Source of the DNA: Pseudomonadota bacterium
Lineage (GTDB): Bacteria; Myxococcota_A; UBA9160; SZUA-336
NCBI GenBank assembly: GCA_003247575.1
Contig: QJZC01000005.1
Span: forward strand, 1-61,199
Direction: 5' to 3'
Length of the DNA stretch: 61,199 nucleotides
The stretch's first letter is position 1; every line of letters starts with the position of its first letter. The translations under genes were made by a program, and so were the position numbers. Positions 46,331-54,694 of the stretch are shown here, one piece after another. The notes under the pieces are model-generated. The model was not told where the DNA came from. It worked only from the letters and a program-made list of their open reading frames with translations, and made no database searches.

Positions 46331-47440
46331 TCACGATCCCGGATCGCACAGGTCGGCAGGCTCCTTGCGCCTACCCGGAGATTCGCGATGGGCCTTTACG
46401 AACGCGATCAGGTCGTTGTCGAGCCGTTCGAGCTCCGCGCGCAAGCAGGGGAGGTGTCCGCTGTAGGTGCGTTGCGCGACTACGAAGGCATTGGTGAGCT
46501 CGAGCTGCTGGAAGCCGTCGTAGCGATCCGTTTCGAAGCCCATGGTCGGATAGACCTCCTGCTGGAAACGCTCGAAGACGGCCGTGCGTTCTTCGCGTGC
46601 GCGCTCTACGGAGAGGTCGCGCGCATAGAGTTCCTCGAGTGCTTCTGCCAGCTGGTCGATCAGAGCCGTATAGCGCGCGCGGTCGGCATACATGCGCTCC
46701 GCATCGGCTCGTGCCTCGGGGCGGTCGGCGAGAAAGCGGAGCGTTCCTTCTTCGGCGATGAAGCTGGCGAGGGCTTCGTTGTAGTCCACGTCGCTCGCCA
46801 CGAAGATGGTGCCGTGGACCAGCTCGTGCAAGATGACGTCGAAGAGTTCTGTTTCGGACCAGCGCAGCACGGCGACAGGAATCGGATCATCGAAGTAGCC
46901 CAGGGTGCTGTAGAACATGGCGCGCCGCACGTACGTGTCGTACCCATCCGAGCTAAGGGTCTGGGCGAAGCGGCGCGCGCGCTCGGGATCGAAGTAGCCC
47001 CGATAGGCCATGCGCCCCACGATCGGAAACCACCAGGTGACCGGCTCCAGGCGATTGGGAGGACTGCCGATGACCACGCGAACACTCGTTTCCTCGTCCC
47101 GGTCGATCACGTGGCGATAGCTGGTCGAGGGGCGCAGACCCAGGCTGGCCGCATACGCACGCGCCTGATCGATCGCTGCGACCCCGCGCTGCTCCTCGGG
47201 GCTCAGCGAGGCGATGCGCTCCGGGCTCAGCAGCTCGCGGTCCCACCACATGAAGAACTGACCGCGCGTCACGTGCGCGACGTACCCGATCGAGCCGCAG
47301 CCGAACAGGGGGAGCAGGACGAGAACGGCGAGCCCGAGTGCGAGGAGGCCGCGTGAGCGCAGCCTCGACCATCGCGGTCGCTGTTGTCGTGGAGGCGCCT
47401 CCGGCTGAGCGGGAGCGTCTACTGGCGGAGTTGTACGCAT
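46331..47440 (-). CDS. Lipoprotein zinc aminopeptidase (COG4324 type)
   Basis: 369 residues. A basic N-terminus precedes a hydrophobic run ending in LFGC (Cys48), a lipobox. After GYVAHVTRGQ comes a protein that fits the predicted-aminopeptidase family COG4324. The zinc site is HELVH at 205-209 (with Glu206), and the third ligand is probably Glu222 in YNEALASFIAEEG. The enzyme should sit in the periplasm on a lipid anchor. Its ATG at 47440 lies inside the divergent prmA gene, giving an 88-bp head-to-head overlap. No later start codon exists in frame before the lipobox. Confidence 0.87.
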   Translation of the reverse strand: MRTTPPVDAPAQPEAPPRQQRPRWSRLRSRGLLALGLAVLVLLPLFGCGSIGYVAHVTRGQFFMWWDRELLSPERIASLSPEEQRGVAAIDQARAYAASLGLRPSTSYRHVIDRDEETSVRVVIGSPPNRLEPVTWWFPIVGRMAYRGYFDPERARRFAQTLSSDGYDTYVRRAMFYSTLGYFDDPIPVAVLRWSETELFDVILHELVHGTIFVASDVDYNEALASFIAEEGTLRFLADRPEARADAERMYADRARYTALIDQLAEALEELYARDLSVERAREERTAVFERFQQEVYPTMGFETDRYDGFQQLELTNAFVVAQRTYSGHLPCLRAELERLDNDLIAFVKAHRESPGRRKEPADLCDPGS

Positions 47441-48198
47441 TGGGGTCCCTCGGCTTGGAGGAGAACGATGCCGGCTTCGTGGCGTACTTTCCAGCCACCT
47501 TTGCGAATGAGCCAGGACGCAGCGAGCTGCTCGCGCTCGGCGATGCCGCGCGCCACATCCGCGTTGCCGCACCGGAGCCGGTGGTGCCGCAGGACTGGGA
47601 GGCGTCGTGGAGGAGGGGGTTGGCACCGCGTCAGATCGGCGGGATCTGGATTCGGCCGTCCTGGTGTGAATCGCAGGGCGAGCCAGAACTCGTGATCGAT
47701 CCTCAGCAGGCGTTCGGATCCGGGGAGCATGCAACGACTCGGATCGCGCTCTGTCTGCTGCAAGAGGGGCTGGTGCGCGGCGACCGCGTGCTCGACGTCG
47801 GTTCGGGCAGCGGCATCCTCGGGCTCGCCGCCCTGAGGCTCGGCGCCTGTTTGGCGCTGGGGCTCGACCTGGAGCGACCCGCCTGCGCGAACGCGCGCGA
47901 GAATGCGGCTCGCAATGGTCTGCCGCTCTGGATCCTGTGCGGTACGCCTGCGGCACTCAGCCCCCGGCCGCGCTACGAGGTCGTGGTCGCCAACATGCTG
48001 TGGGCGGAGCTTCGGCCCTGGCTCGCGCGCCTCGCGGCACACTGCCAGCGCAGGCTGGTGGTTTCCGGCGCTCTCGAAGGCGAGCGCGCGCGGTTGCTCG
48101 AGGCCTGTCGAGAGGAGGGTTTCGAGCTCACCGCGGAGCGCAGCGAAGCGCAGTCGGGTGACGCCTGGTGGGGTGGCGCGTTCGAGCGTACGGGTTGA
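47353..48198 (+). CDS. prmA: Ribosomal protein L11 methyltransferase
   Basis: 281 residues from the GTG at 47353, which has GAGGAGG upstream. The N-domain ends with DWEASWRRGLAPRQIG, the L11-binding region, and GIWIRPSW. The methyltransferase part has DPQQAFGSGEHATTRIAL, motif I VLDVGSGSGILGLAAL and VVANMLW (the N-P-P-like site). PrmA methylates L11 on several lysines and the N-terminus. The N-terminus matches the family, so the 88-bp overlap with the divergent aminopeptidase gene appears real. Confidence 0.93.
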   Translation: MSAASTIAVAVVVEAPPAERERLLAELYALGSLGLEENDAGFVAYFPATFANEPGRSELLALGDAARHIRVAAPEPVVPQDWEASWRRGLAPRQIGGIWIRPSWCESQGEPELVIDPQQAFGSGEHATTRIALCLLQEGLVRGDRVLDVGSGSGILGLAALRLGACLALGLDLERPACANARENAARNGLPLWILCGTPAALSPRPRYEVVVANMLWAELRPWLARLAAHCQRRLVVSGALEGERARLLEACREEGFELTAERSEAQSGDAWWGGAFERTG

Positions 48199-48276
48199 GC
48201 CGCTCCTGTGGGCTCGGCCCCCGGGTTCCGCTCGGTCCGGCCGGGTCCGGGAGAGCTCGGAGCCGCGCTTGCGGGC

Positions 48277-49254
48277 TCAGCTCGTGGTCACCGAGGTTGG
48301 CCTGGCGAAGTGCCGCCAGTGCTCGAGCAGGTTGGCCAAGGTCTCGTCGAACGACCAGGTCGGATGCCACCCGAGCCGCGTAAGAGCATCTGGACAGCCC
48401 ACCAGAGCCTCCCGCCCGGTGGGCGTCGGTTCGAAGCGCTCCGCGTCCACCTGGACCTCGATGGGAAGGCGCGCATGCGAGATCAGCGCGTCGAGAATCG
48501 ATCGGATGCTACGCGGCTGGCCGGAGCACACATTGTAGATCTCGCCCGTCACGCCGCGCTCGAGCAAGGTTACATAGGCGCGCACCACGTCGCGCACGTC
48601 GAGGAAGTCACGTTCCGCCGCGAGGTTCCCGACCCGAAGGACCGGCTTTGCCGATCCCTGCTCGGCCGCAGCGATCTGTCGTGCAAAGCTCGACTCTGCG
48701 TAGCGGTCGGGTCTTCCCGGACCGGTGTGATTGAAGGGGCGCGCGATCACGACGTCGAGCCCCCAGTCTCGGTGCGCGAGCTCGATCCGGCGCTCGGCCG
48801 CGGCCTTGGTCGCGGCATACACATTTTCAGGTAGTAGCGGGTCGCTCTCTTGCGAGCGAGCTGCCGAGCGGGCGCGTCGCCCGTAGACTTCACCGCTACT
48901 GACGAACAACAACCGTGCCGCCTGGGTGTGGCTCCGCAAGGCCTCAAGCAGGTGATGCACGGCTACGTAGTTGCTCTGGAGCGCGCGCAGGGGTGCGCGT
49001 CTGGCTTCGCGCGGAACCGCAAGGGCAGCCAGGTGGACCACGACGTCTGGGTGGGTGCGCTCGATCAGCTGCCGCACGCTCGCTGCATCGGAGAGCTCAC
49101 ACGGGAACCAGGCGACGTCCGCGGATCCAGCGGACTGCTCTGGGTGGTGGGTCGCAGCTACGTTGCAGCCGCGAGCGACGAGCTCCGGGACCAGCCAGCC
49201 GCCCACGAAGCCGCTGGCTCCAGTGACGAGGACGGAGTGTCCGTCGAGATTCAT
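48277..49254 (-). CDS. NAD(P)-dependent sugar-nucleotide epimerase/reductase
   Basis: 325 residues, extended SDR. LVTGASGFVGGWLV is the cofactor loop; VVHLAALA, FVSSGEVYG with the catalytic Ser, and the YAATK motif (YxxxK) follow. The substrate part (ARPFNHTGPGR, AERDFLDVRDVVRAY, GEIYNVCSGQP) resembles GDP-4-keto-6-deoxy-D-mannose reductases (Rmd) and GDP-mannose dehydratases. The neighbouring mannose-phosphate-isomerase-like cupin supports a GDP-mannose-derived sugar for surface polysaccharide. The exact reaction is not certain. Confidence 0.88.
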   Translation of the reverse strand: MNLDGHSVLVTGASGFVGGWLVPELVARGCNVAATHHPEQSAGSADVAWFPCELSDAASVRQLIERTHPDVVVHLAALAVPREARRAPLRALQSNYVAVHHLLEALRSHTQAARLLFVSSGEVYGRRARSAARSQESDPLLPENVYAATKAAAERRIELAHRDWGLDVVIARPFNHTGPGRPDRYAESSFARQIAAAEQGSAKPVLRVGNLAAERDFLDVRDVVRAYVTLLERGVTGEIYNVCSGQPRSIRSILDALISHARLPIEVQVDAERFEPTPTGREALVGCPDALTRLGWHPTWSFDETLANLLEHWRHFARPTSVTTS

Positions 49255-49294
49255 GCAGGGCGCTCGCGAGAGCCCGGTCAGGAGCGCGCAGCGC

Positions 49295-49645
49295 TCACGT
49301 GCCTTCGCGACCGAAGTCGTCGGCGATCCGCACCACGTCGTCCAGCTCCGGCGTCGACACCTCGACCAACTCACAGTCCACGATTGCACCGAATCGGTGC
49401 TTGCGTCCGGTCGGGATGTGGCGTGTCTCCCCCGGAGCGAGCTCCTCTACCTCGATCTCACCGCGATCATTCTCGAGCTCGAGCCGAAGCTTGCCGGTCA
49501 GGACCAGGATCGATTCATCCTTCTTCTCGTGGTACTGGAGAGAGAGTCGCTTCCCCGCTGCGATGAACAACACCTTCCCGACATAGTGGGGAGTGTGCGC
49601 CCAGATGTTCTCGTGTCCCCAGGGCTTTTCCACTCGACGGCTCAT
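49295..49645 (-). CDS. Cupin protein, mannose-6-phosphate isomerase type II-like
   Basis: 116 residues, a lone cupin barrel. VEKPWGHENIWAHTPHYVGKV and LSLQYHEKKDESILVLTG are the hallmark of the cupin domain found at the C-terminus of bifunctional mannose-6-phosphate isomerase/GDP-mannose pyrophosphorylase. The metal site is QYHEKKDE (His, Glu) plus HIPTGRKHRF. It would interconvert fructose-6-phosphate and mannose-6-phosphate or a related sugar. It stands 40 bp upstream of the epimerase on the same strand. Confidence 0.87.
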   Translation of the reverse strand: MSRRVEKPWGHENIWAHTPHYVGKVLFIAAGKRLSLQYHEKKDESILVLTGKLRLELENDRGEIEVEELAPGETRHIPTGRKHRFGAIVDCELVEVSTPELDDVVRIADDFGREGT

Positions 49646-49690
49646 GGAGCGAACCCTAGCATGCCAGGCAGATCGAGGGGAGAGGCGCGC

Positions 49691-50695
49691 ATGAGAATCG
49701 GAGTTGCGGGGCGCAACGGAGCAGGCAAGTCGGAGATCGTTCGCTTTCTGGAGAGTCGCAGCTTCCACGCGGCTTCGCTCTCGGATGTGATCCGACGCGA
49801 GCTCGCCAGTCAGGGGCTGGAGCCCACGCGTGAACGCATGATCGAGACCGGCCGCCGACTGCGGCGTGAAGGCGGACCCGCGGTGCTAGCGGAGCGTGTG
49901 CTCGCGCATCTGCCGAGTGGGACGCATCATGTGCTGGACTCCATCCGACACCCGTCCGAGGTCGAAGCGCTGCGGAGGTCCGGTCCCTTCATGCTGATCT
50001 GGGTCGAGGCTTCCGAAGACGTGCGTTTCGAACGTATCCAGGCCCGGGGCAGGGCGGGCGACACCCATTCGCTCGAAGCGTTTCGAGAGCTGGAACAGCG
50101 GGAGCTCGAGAGCTCGGAGGAGTCCGGGCAGCAGCTCCTGGCCGTGCAGGCACTCGCGGATGAGGTGATCCTGAACGACGCCGACCTACCCGCCTTGCAA
50201 GCGCAGCTGCAAGAGCTGCTGCGGCGTGCGCTCACGTTTGCTGAACGTCCTTCGTGGGACGAGTACTTCATGAGCATCGCGACGGTCGTGGCATCTAGAT
50301 CCAACTGCATGAAGCGAATGGTGGGGGCCGTGGTCGTTGCAGATCGACGCATCATCTCGACCGGCTACAACGGAACACCGCGCGGTGTGCGCAACTGCAA
50401 CGAGGGTGGCTGTCCGCGCTGCGCAGGCGTCGAGGCTTCGGGTGCGCGGCTCGACGAGTGTCTCTGTAGTCATGCCGAGGAGAACGGCATCGTCCAGGCG
50501 GCGTACCACGGTGTGTCGGTTCGCGATGCGACGATCTACACCACGCACTGTCCCTGCTTGATCTGCACGAAGCTGATCATCAACGCGGGAATCCGCGAAG
50601 TCGTGTACGCCGCGGACTTCCCCAAGGGAGACATCTCTGCCGGTTTGTTCCGCGAGGCCGGTATCAAGTGTCGCCAGCTGCTGCCGGCGCGCTGA
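49691..50695 (+). CDS. P-loop nucleotide-kinase-like domain fused to dCMP deaminase
   Basis: 334 residues. Residues 1-180 are a P-loop NTPase like dephospho-CoA or nucleoside kinases: GVAGRNGAGKSE at 4-15, a DSIRHPSEV Walker-B-like segment and an Arg-rich lid (about 112-125). Residues 185-334 are a dCMP deaminase. HAEEN (261-265) holds the zinc His and proton-shuttle Glu, PCLIC (288-292) gives the two Cys ligands, and a CPRC pair (241-244) lies before them. Deamination makes dUMP for thymidylate. The same order occurs in yeast Dcd1 and in antiviral AvcD proteins. GAGGGGAGAG precedes the ATG. It is divergent from the cupin gene (45 bp). Confidence 0.9.
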   Translation: MRIGVAGRNGAGKSEIVRFLESRSFHAASLSDVIRRELASQGLEPTRERMIETGRRLRREGGPAVLAERVLAHLPSGTHHVLDSIRHPSEVEALRRSGPFMLIWVEASEDVRFERIQARGRAGDTHSLEAFRELEQRELESSEESGQQLLAVQALADEVILNDADLPALQAQLQELLRRALTFAERPSWDEYFMSIATVVASRSNCMKRMVGAVVVADRRIISTGYNGTPRGVRNCNEGGCPRCAGVEASGARLDECLCSHAEENGIVQAAYHGVSVRDATIYTTHCPCLICTKLIINAGIREVVYAADFPKGDISAGLFREAGIKCRQLLPAR

Positions 50696-50755
50696 GCTCG
50701 ATCGGCGGTCTGCGCGACGCCCCAGTCGCGCAACGAAGCAGCCGCGCAACGACCG

Positions 50756-51727
50756 TCAGGAGCTGCGTTCGTAGACCATCTGGAATCCGAGCGCGATGCC
50801 TTGGGCCATGTCGGAGACACAGAGCGTGTCGCAGACCGGAAGCCCCAGTCTCGTGCCGTCGTTCCGGGACACGCCGACCAGGATCGACTCCATCTCGTGA
50901 TGCTGGAGATAGGAGAGCACCTGGGTGATCCCAGCGGCTTCGATCGAGTCGAGTCTCATGCCGAGCAGATCGAGCAGCACCACGCGCACCTGGCCACTAC
51001 CGATGTCGCCGACGATCGTGTCGATGGCTGCGGAGCAGTCGTCGGCGCCCGAGTACGGCAGAATCATCACGGGGCCCCAGACGTGGACTGCAGGCGAGCT
51101 CGGATCGAAGGTTGCGAGGGAATCCGCATCCTCGAGTGTTGCGCTCGCTTGTGCAGCGCTGGCGAGAGCGGCTCGTGCGCGTTCTCGGAGCGCGGGAATG
51201 TCGAGGTACGGGAGGACTTCGGCCATCTCGGGATCTTCGTCCCACTGGTCTGCGGGTCGTGCTTCGAAGCAGCAGGCGGAGTCACCCTTTCCCGAGCAGG
51301 CGGTTTCCTTCACGAGGATCGGTGTTGCCAGGATCTCGGTGTACCACCCAGCAGCGTAGCCTGCGGTCACGGAGCACACCGGCGCCTCGGACGAACCGAA
51401 CCGCTGGGCGTGGAGTCGGGCCTCGATCGACCCCGTCAGGTCTCCGCGGAAGCGTCCGGACAGCCTGCCGGTGTTCGGGTCGAAGAGCAGTGGGAGCGGC
51501 GGCCCCGCCAAGCAAGGGGACGTCGCGGTCGTCGAGTCGAACTGCTGCGCGACCCGCAGCGCATCGATCAATCCCTCGGTGTATCCAATGCCATAGAGGA
51601 TTCCAGATCCGTAGCGTGGGCCAACGGACTTGAACACGTCGCGGCGTAGATCCGCCAGTGCGTCCTCGCTGCCGACCGCGAGGCGCCCCGCCCCCGAACC
51701 ATTGAATCGAGCCATGTCTACGGTCAC
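50756..51727 (-). CDS. V4R (XylR-N-like) sensor domain fused to a STAS domain
   Basis: 323 residues from the GTG at 51727 (GGAG 7 bp upstream); an ATG at 51715 is close by. Residues about 25-190 form a V4R/XylR-N ligand-binding domain (LRRDVFKSVGPRYGSGILYGIGY, ETACSGKGDSACCFEAR with its metal-type Cys set). A helical linker follows, then a C-terminal STAS domain of the RsbR kind: VWGPVMILPYSGADDCS, VVLLDLLGMRLDSIEAAG, AQGIALGFQMVYER. The usual Thr/Ser switch in DITGV-type loops reads DLLGM, DSIEAAG here. It is likely a small-molecule sensor feeding a partner switch. A 276-bp gap upstream holds no gene. Confidence 0.8.
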   Translation of the reverse strand: MTVDMARFNGSGAGRLAVGSEDALADLRRDVFKSVGPRYGSGILYGIGYTEGLIDALRVAQQFDSTTATSPCLAGPPLPLLFDPNTGRLSGRFRGDLTGSIEARLHAQRFGSSEAPVCSVTAGYAAGWYTEILATPILVKETACSGKGDSACCFEARPADQWDEDPEMAEVLPYLDIPALRERARAALASAAQASATLEDADSLATFDPSSPAVHVWGPVMILPYSGADDCSAAIDTIVGDIGSGQVRVVLLDLLGMRLDSIEAAGITQVLSYLQHHEMESILVGVSRNDGTRLGLPVCDTLCVSDMAQGIALGFQMVYERSS

Positions 51728-52003
51728 TGCCAACTCCAGCGGCTCTAGACGTCCGTCTCTCCCGCAGTGGCGTTCGCGCCCCTCCGACTGGACTATCGGT
51801 CCCGGCCTCCATTTCCTGGCGCGATCAAGCAGCAGGCGCGTGCGAGCTGCGCACGGCGCGTGCGCTCTTGCCAGCCGCTGAGGTAGAGCTGCCGCTGGGC
51901 TTCCGGCGCGGTGCCGCCCACACCCGCAGGGAGTGCACGATGCCGGTATCCGACTCATTGCCATCCGACGGGTGTCTTCGCGCAGGGTCGCGGGGCGCCC
52001 AGC

Positions 52004-52723
52004 TCATGCGACCTGGATCGTGGCGATTCCGATGTTGTCGCCGGCCCCGCCGCGCATGGCTGCGCTTGCGACCGCACGTGCCGCGTGTACGTCACTCGCC
52101 GCCTTCGAGAGCAGGTTCGATACGACGGCGGGCTCGGCTACGAAGTTGGTCACACCGTCCGTCACGGCGGCGATGCGCTCCCCCGGCTTCAGCTCGAAGC
52201 TTCCGACCCAGAAGTCCTCGCGGGCAGGCAGGGCGCGCAGACGCGGATCGAGGACCAGATCGTTGCTCGGTGAGGCCACGTCCGGGCTCGTCGAGCGGAA
52301 CAGGATCGAGTCTCCGAGGCTGAGCCAGCGGCAGCTGCGCCCCGTGACGACCGCAATGAGCAGGCAGCTACGCGCAGGATCCAGCGCGCGCAGCTGCGCG
52401 GAGATATCGAGCGCCAGCTGCTCGACCCGCCCCGAGAAACGCTCGCCTGGCGTCTGAATCAGCTCCGCAGCACATGCGGAGACGCTCTCGATCGCAAACT
52501 CGGAAGCGCTCGAGCCGTTGTACCCATCTGCGACTGCGAGCAAGGTTCCGTGCTCCGTGCGCACCAGCAGAGCGGCGTCCTCGTTCGGATCCACGTATCG
52601 ATACGCCTTGCGTACCGCGCCGCGAGTCAGGGCGAGGGCGCCTCCGTCTGGGAGCTCGGCCAGGGCCAGCGGACCGAGGGTCGTATAGTGACGTCCCAGG
52701 AGCAGCAGCTGACGCGTGCTCAT
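52004..52723 (-). CDS. PP2C-family protein phosphatase
   Basis: 239 residues. Metal-site motifs of PP2C are visible: DPNEDAALL, LLAVADGYNGSSASE, CRWLSLGDSILFR, IAAVTDGVTNF and GGAGDNIGIATIQ. No membrane segment or sensory domain is present. It would remove phosphate from Ser/Thr of a protein partner. The next protein upstream has its stop overlapping this ATG (ATGA), so they are translated together. With the V4R-STAS gene 276 bp downstream on the same strand it could form a signalling group. Confidence 0.86.
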   Translation of the reverse strand: MSTRQLLLLGRHYTTLGPLALAELPDGGALALTRGAVRKAYRYVDPNEDAALLVRTEHGTLLAVADGYNGSSASEFAIESVSACAAELIQTPGERFSGRVEQLALDISAQLRALDPARSCLLIAVVTGRSCRWLSLGDSILFRSTSPDVASPSNDLVLDPRLRALPAREDFWVGSFELKPGERIAAVTDGVTNFVAEPAVVSNLLSKAASDVHAARAVASAAMRGGAGDNIGIATIQVA

Positions 52724-53103
52724 GAACCGTCGACCGTGGCAGAGTGGATCCAACCGAGGGCGCGGGCGATCTGATTCCACTCTGCGGGGGTCTCGATGCC
52801 ACGCAGGTCGTAGCAGCGGAACGAGACCTCGAGGTCGCGCGCCAACCGGTCGACCCATTGCGGGAGCCAGCCCGAGGGGAGGTCGCGGGCGAGCCGCTTG
52901 TGCGCGAGCACGCGACGGCTCCGAGCCTGCTCCTCGACGACCAGAATCTCGAAGTCGCCGCTTCGCGCGCGCTTCGAGAGGATCTTGTACCGCTGCTTCC
53001 CCGCTGCCCGGGTCGAGAGCCAGAACAGGAACGGACGATCGCCGTCTGCAAAGCAGATCCGCAGGGACGTGCGGCTCGAGGGTGCGGTGTCGCGCTCGGA
53101 CAT
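52720..53103 (-). CDS. Conserved-looking small protein of unknown function, coupled to PP2C
   Basis: 127 residues, cytoplasmic. The sequence has an alternating strand pattern (RICFADGDRPFLFWLSTRAAGK, RYKILSKRARSGDFEILVVEE, EVSFRCYDLRGIETP) and no known motif. Its TGA overlaps the phosphatase ATG, so it may be a partner or substrate of that enzyme. I do not recognise a family. The good codon bias and tight overlap support a real gene. Confidence 0.65.
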   Translation of the reverse strand: MSERDTAPSSRTSLRICFADGDRPFLFWLSTRAAGKQRYKILSKRARSGDFEILVVEEQARSRRVLAHKRLARDLPSGWLPQWVDRLARDLEVSFRCYDLRGIETPAEWNQIARALGWIHSATVDGS

Positions 53104-53254
53104 GGGCGCAGGATAGCAGGGTTTGGCTTGCTGCCCGATCCGCTCTGCGCCTACCCTTCGCCCTCGGTCGAGCCGTGGCCTCCGATGCGGGCCGCTTTGC
53201 GGGGGCTCGAGACTTCGAGGGCAGGCATCGGTCAGTAGGGAGCAGCGAGGGAAA

Positions 53255-54253
53255 ATGCGCGCGATTCGGGTCGAGGGGAGTGGGAGAGATGCCAAGCTGG
53301 TCCTTGCGGAGGCGCCCGAGCCAGAGCTCCGCGACGACGAGGTCCTGATCCGTGTCCACGCGACCGCGGTCAATCACGCCGATCTGCTCCAACGTCGCGG
53401 CCTGTATCCGCCGCCCCCCGGTGCCAGCGAGATCCTGGGGCTCGAGTGCGCGGGAGTGGTCGAGACGGTTGGAAAGTCTGTCCCGACAGTCTCGGACGGC
53501 GGATTCGCTGTGGGTGACCGGGTCATGGCGCTGCTGCCGGGAGGCGGCTACGCGGAGCGGGTCGCCGTTCACGCCGGTTCCGTGATGCGTGTTCCGGCTT
53601 CGCTCTCGGATGAGGAGGCGGCCGGGATTCCCGAGGTGGCGCTGACCGTCCATCTCAATCTGTTCCAGCTGGCCGATGTCCGTGCCGAAGACTGGGTGCT
53701 TGTGCACGGTGGGGGGAGCGGAATCGGAACCGCTGCGATCTGTCTGGTGCGCGAGGCGGGCGCGCACATCATCGTGACCTGCGGCTCCGACGAGAAGTGT
53801 GCCCGTGCTCGCGACCTGGGCGCCGACTTGGCGCTCGACTACCACGCCGGCGACTTCAGCGAAGCGGTGGTCGAAGCCAGTGGAGGGGGCGTCGCTGCGA
53901 TCCTGGATTCGATCGGCGCCCCCTACTGGGCGCAGCACATTCGCTGCCTGCGACCCGACGGAAGCCTGATCCTGATCGGTCTGCGAGGGGGAACCAAGGT
54001 CGAAGCGAACCTCGCTCCCCTGGTCGGCAAGCGCATTCGCGTCATCGGATCGACCTTGCGCGCACTGGCGAACGAGCGCAAGGCGGAGATCGTACGCCGC
54101 TTTCTCGCGCAGTTCGGGACTGCGCTCGAGGCCGGGCGCGTGCGCTTTCCGATCGACCGCGTGCTTCCGCTCAGCGAGGCTCAGCAGGCGCACGCGATCG
54201 TCGAGGCGAGCCAGCACTTCGGGAAGGTCGTGCTGCGCAACGAAGACTTCTAG
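53255..54253 (+). CDS. Zinc-free quinone oxidoreductase (MDR family)
   Basis: 332 residues. ATAVNHADLLQRRGLYPPPPGASEILG and GLECAGVVETVG are the NADPH:quinone reductase opening; VLVHGGGSGIGTAA is the NADPH site. It ends with HAIVEASQHFGKVVLRNEDF, typical of the PIG3/TP53I3-like group. It reduces quinones or enones with NADPH. The ATG at 53255 has GCGAGGG upstream; the open frame continues further upstream without similarity. The downstream PilZ gene follows after 74 bp. Confidence 0.93.
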   Translation: MRAIRVEGSGRDAKLVLAEAPEPELRDDEVLIRVHATAVNHADLLQRRGLYPPPPGASEILGLECAGVVETVGKSVPTVSDGGFAVGDRVMALLPGGGYAERVAVHAGSVMRVPASLSDEEAAGIPEVALTVHLNLFQLADVRAEDWVLVHGGGSGIGTAAICLVREAGAHIIVTCGSDEKCARARDLGADLALDYHAGDFSEAVVEASGGGVAAILDSIGAPYWAQHIRCLRPDGSLILIGLRGGTKVEANLAPLVGKRIRVIGSTLRALANERKAEIVRRFLAQFGTALEAGRVRFPIDRVLPLSEAQQAHAIVEASQHFGKVVLRNEDF

Positions 54254-54327
54254 ACGCGTTTGGCGCTACTTGACGCGCGTGGGTCTCAGGCGGCGCACGA
54301 AGCTCAATCGGCTCTCCGAGTCGGCCG

Positions 54328-54660
54328 ATGCGCGTTCCCATGGAGAAGCGTGAGAGCGAACGTTTTCGCATTGGTGAGGTCGGCCTCGAGATCGGTGGGG
54401 TCTGTGCGGTCGGAAGGATCTACGACATCTCGGCGACGGGGATTCGGATCGAGGACGCCTCGTTCAAGCCCGAGCTGGGGGATCGAATCCGCGTCACGTT
54501 CGTTCTCTCCCTCGCCGAGCCCGGCTTCGAGGCGGAGGGCACGGTGACCCGCCACACCGATACGGGCGGGTTCGCGCTCGAGTTCGCTGCGGTCGAGGCG
54601 CGCTTGCGCAATCTGTTGCTACTGCTCGCTGAGCGCGCGCGCGACCTCCCCGACCTCTGA
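54328..54660 (+). CDS. PilZ-domain cyclic-di-GMP receptor
   Basis: 110 residues, one PilZ domain. Both ligand motifs are present: RESER (RxxxR, residues 8-12) and DISATG (DxSxxG, about 33-38). The hydrophobic strands after them (IRVTFVLSLAEPGFEAEGTV, TGGFALEFAAVEA) are normal. It should bind cyclic-di-GMP and act as a small adaptor. No partner gene is adjacent. It contrasts with the degenerate PilZ-like protein at 2977. Confidence 0.9.
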   Translation: MRVPMEKRESERFRIGEVGLEIGGVCAVGRIYDISATGIRIEDASFKPELGDRIRVTFVLSLAEPGFEAEGTVTRHTDTGGFALEFAAVEARLRNLLLLLAERARDLPDL

Positions 54661-54694
54661 CTTCTACTCCTCTCACGTTCACTCGACCCGCGCG

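Noticed and set aside
49646..49690. AvcI-type antitoxin RNA in front of the deaminase fusion
   Set aside because: Only 45 bp separate it from the divergent cupin gene, too little for such an RNA and a promoter.
52004..54217. 737-codon minus-strand frame reaching from the phosphatase into the quinone reductase gene
   Set aside because: Only the part from the ATG at 52723 resembles PP2C. The upstream part is antisense to a clear gene and has no similarity.
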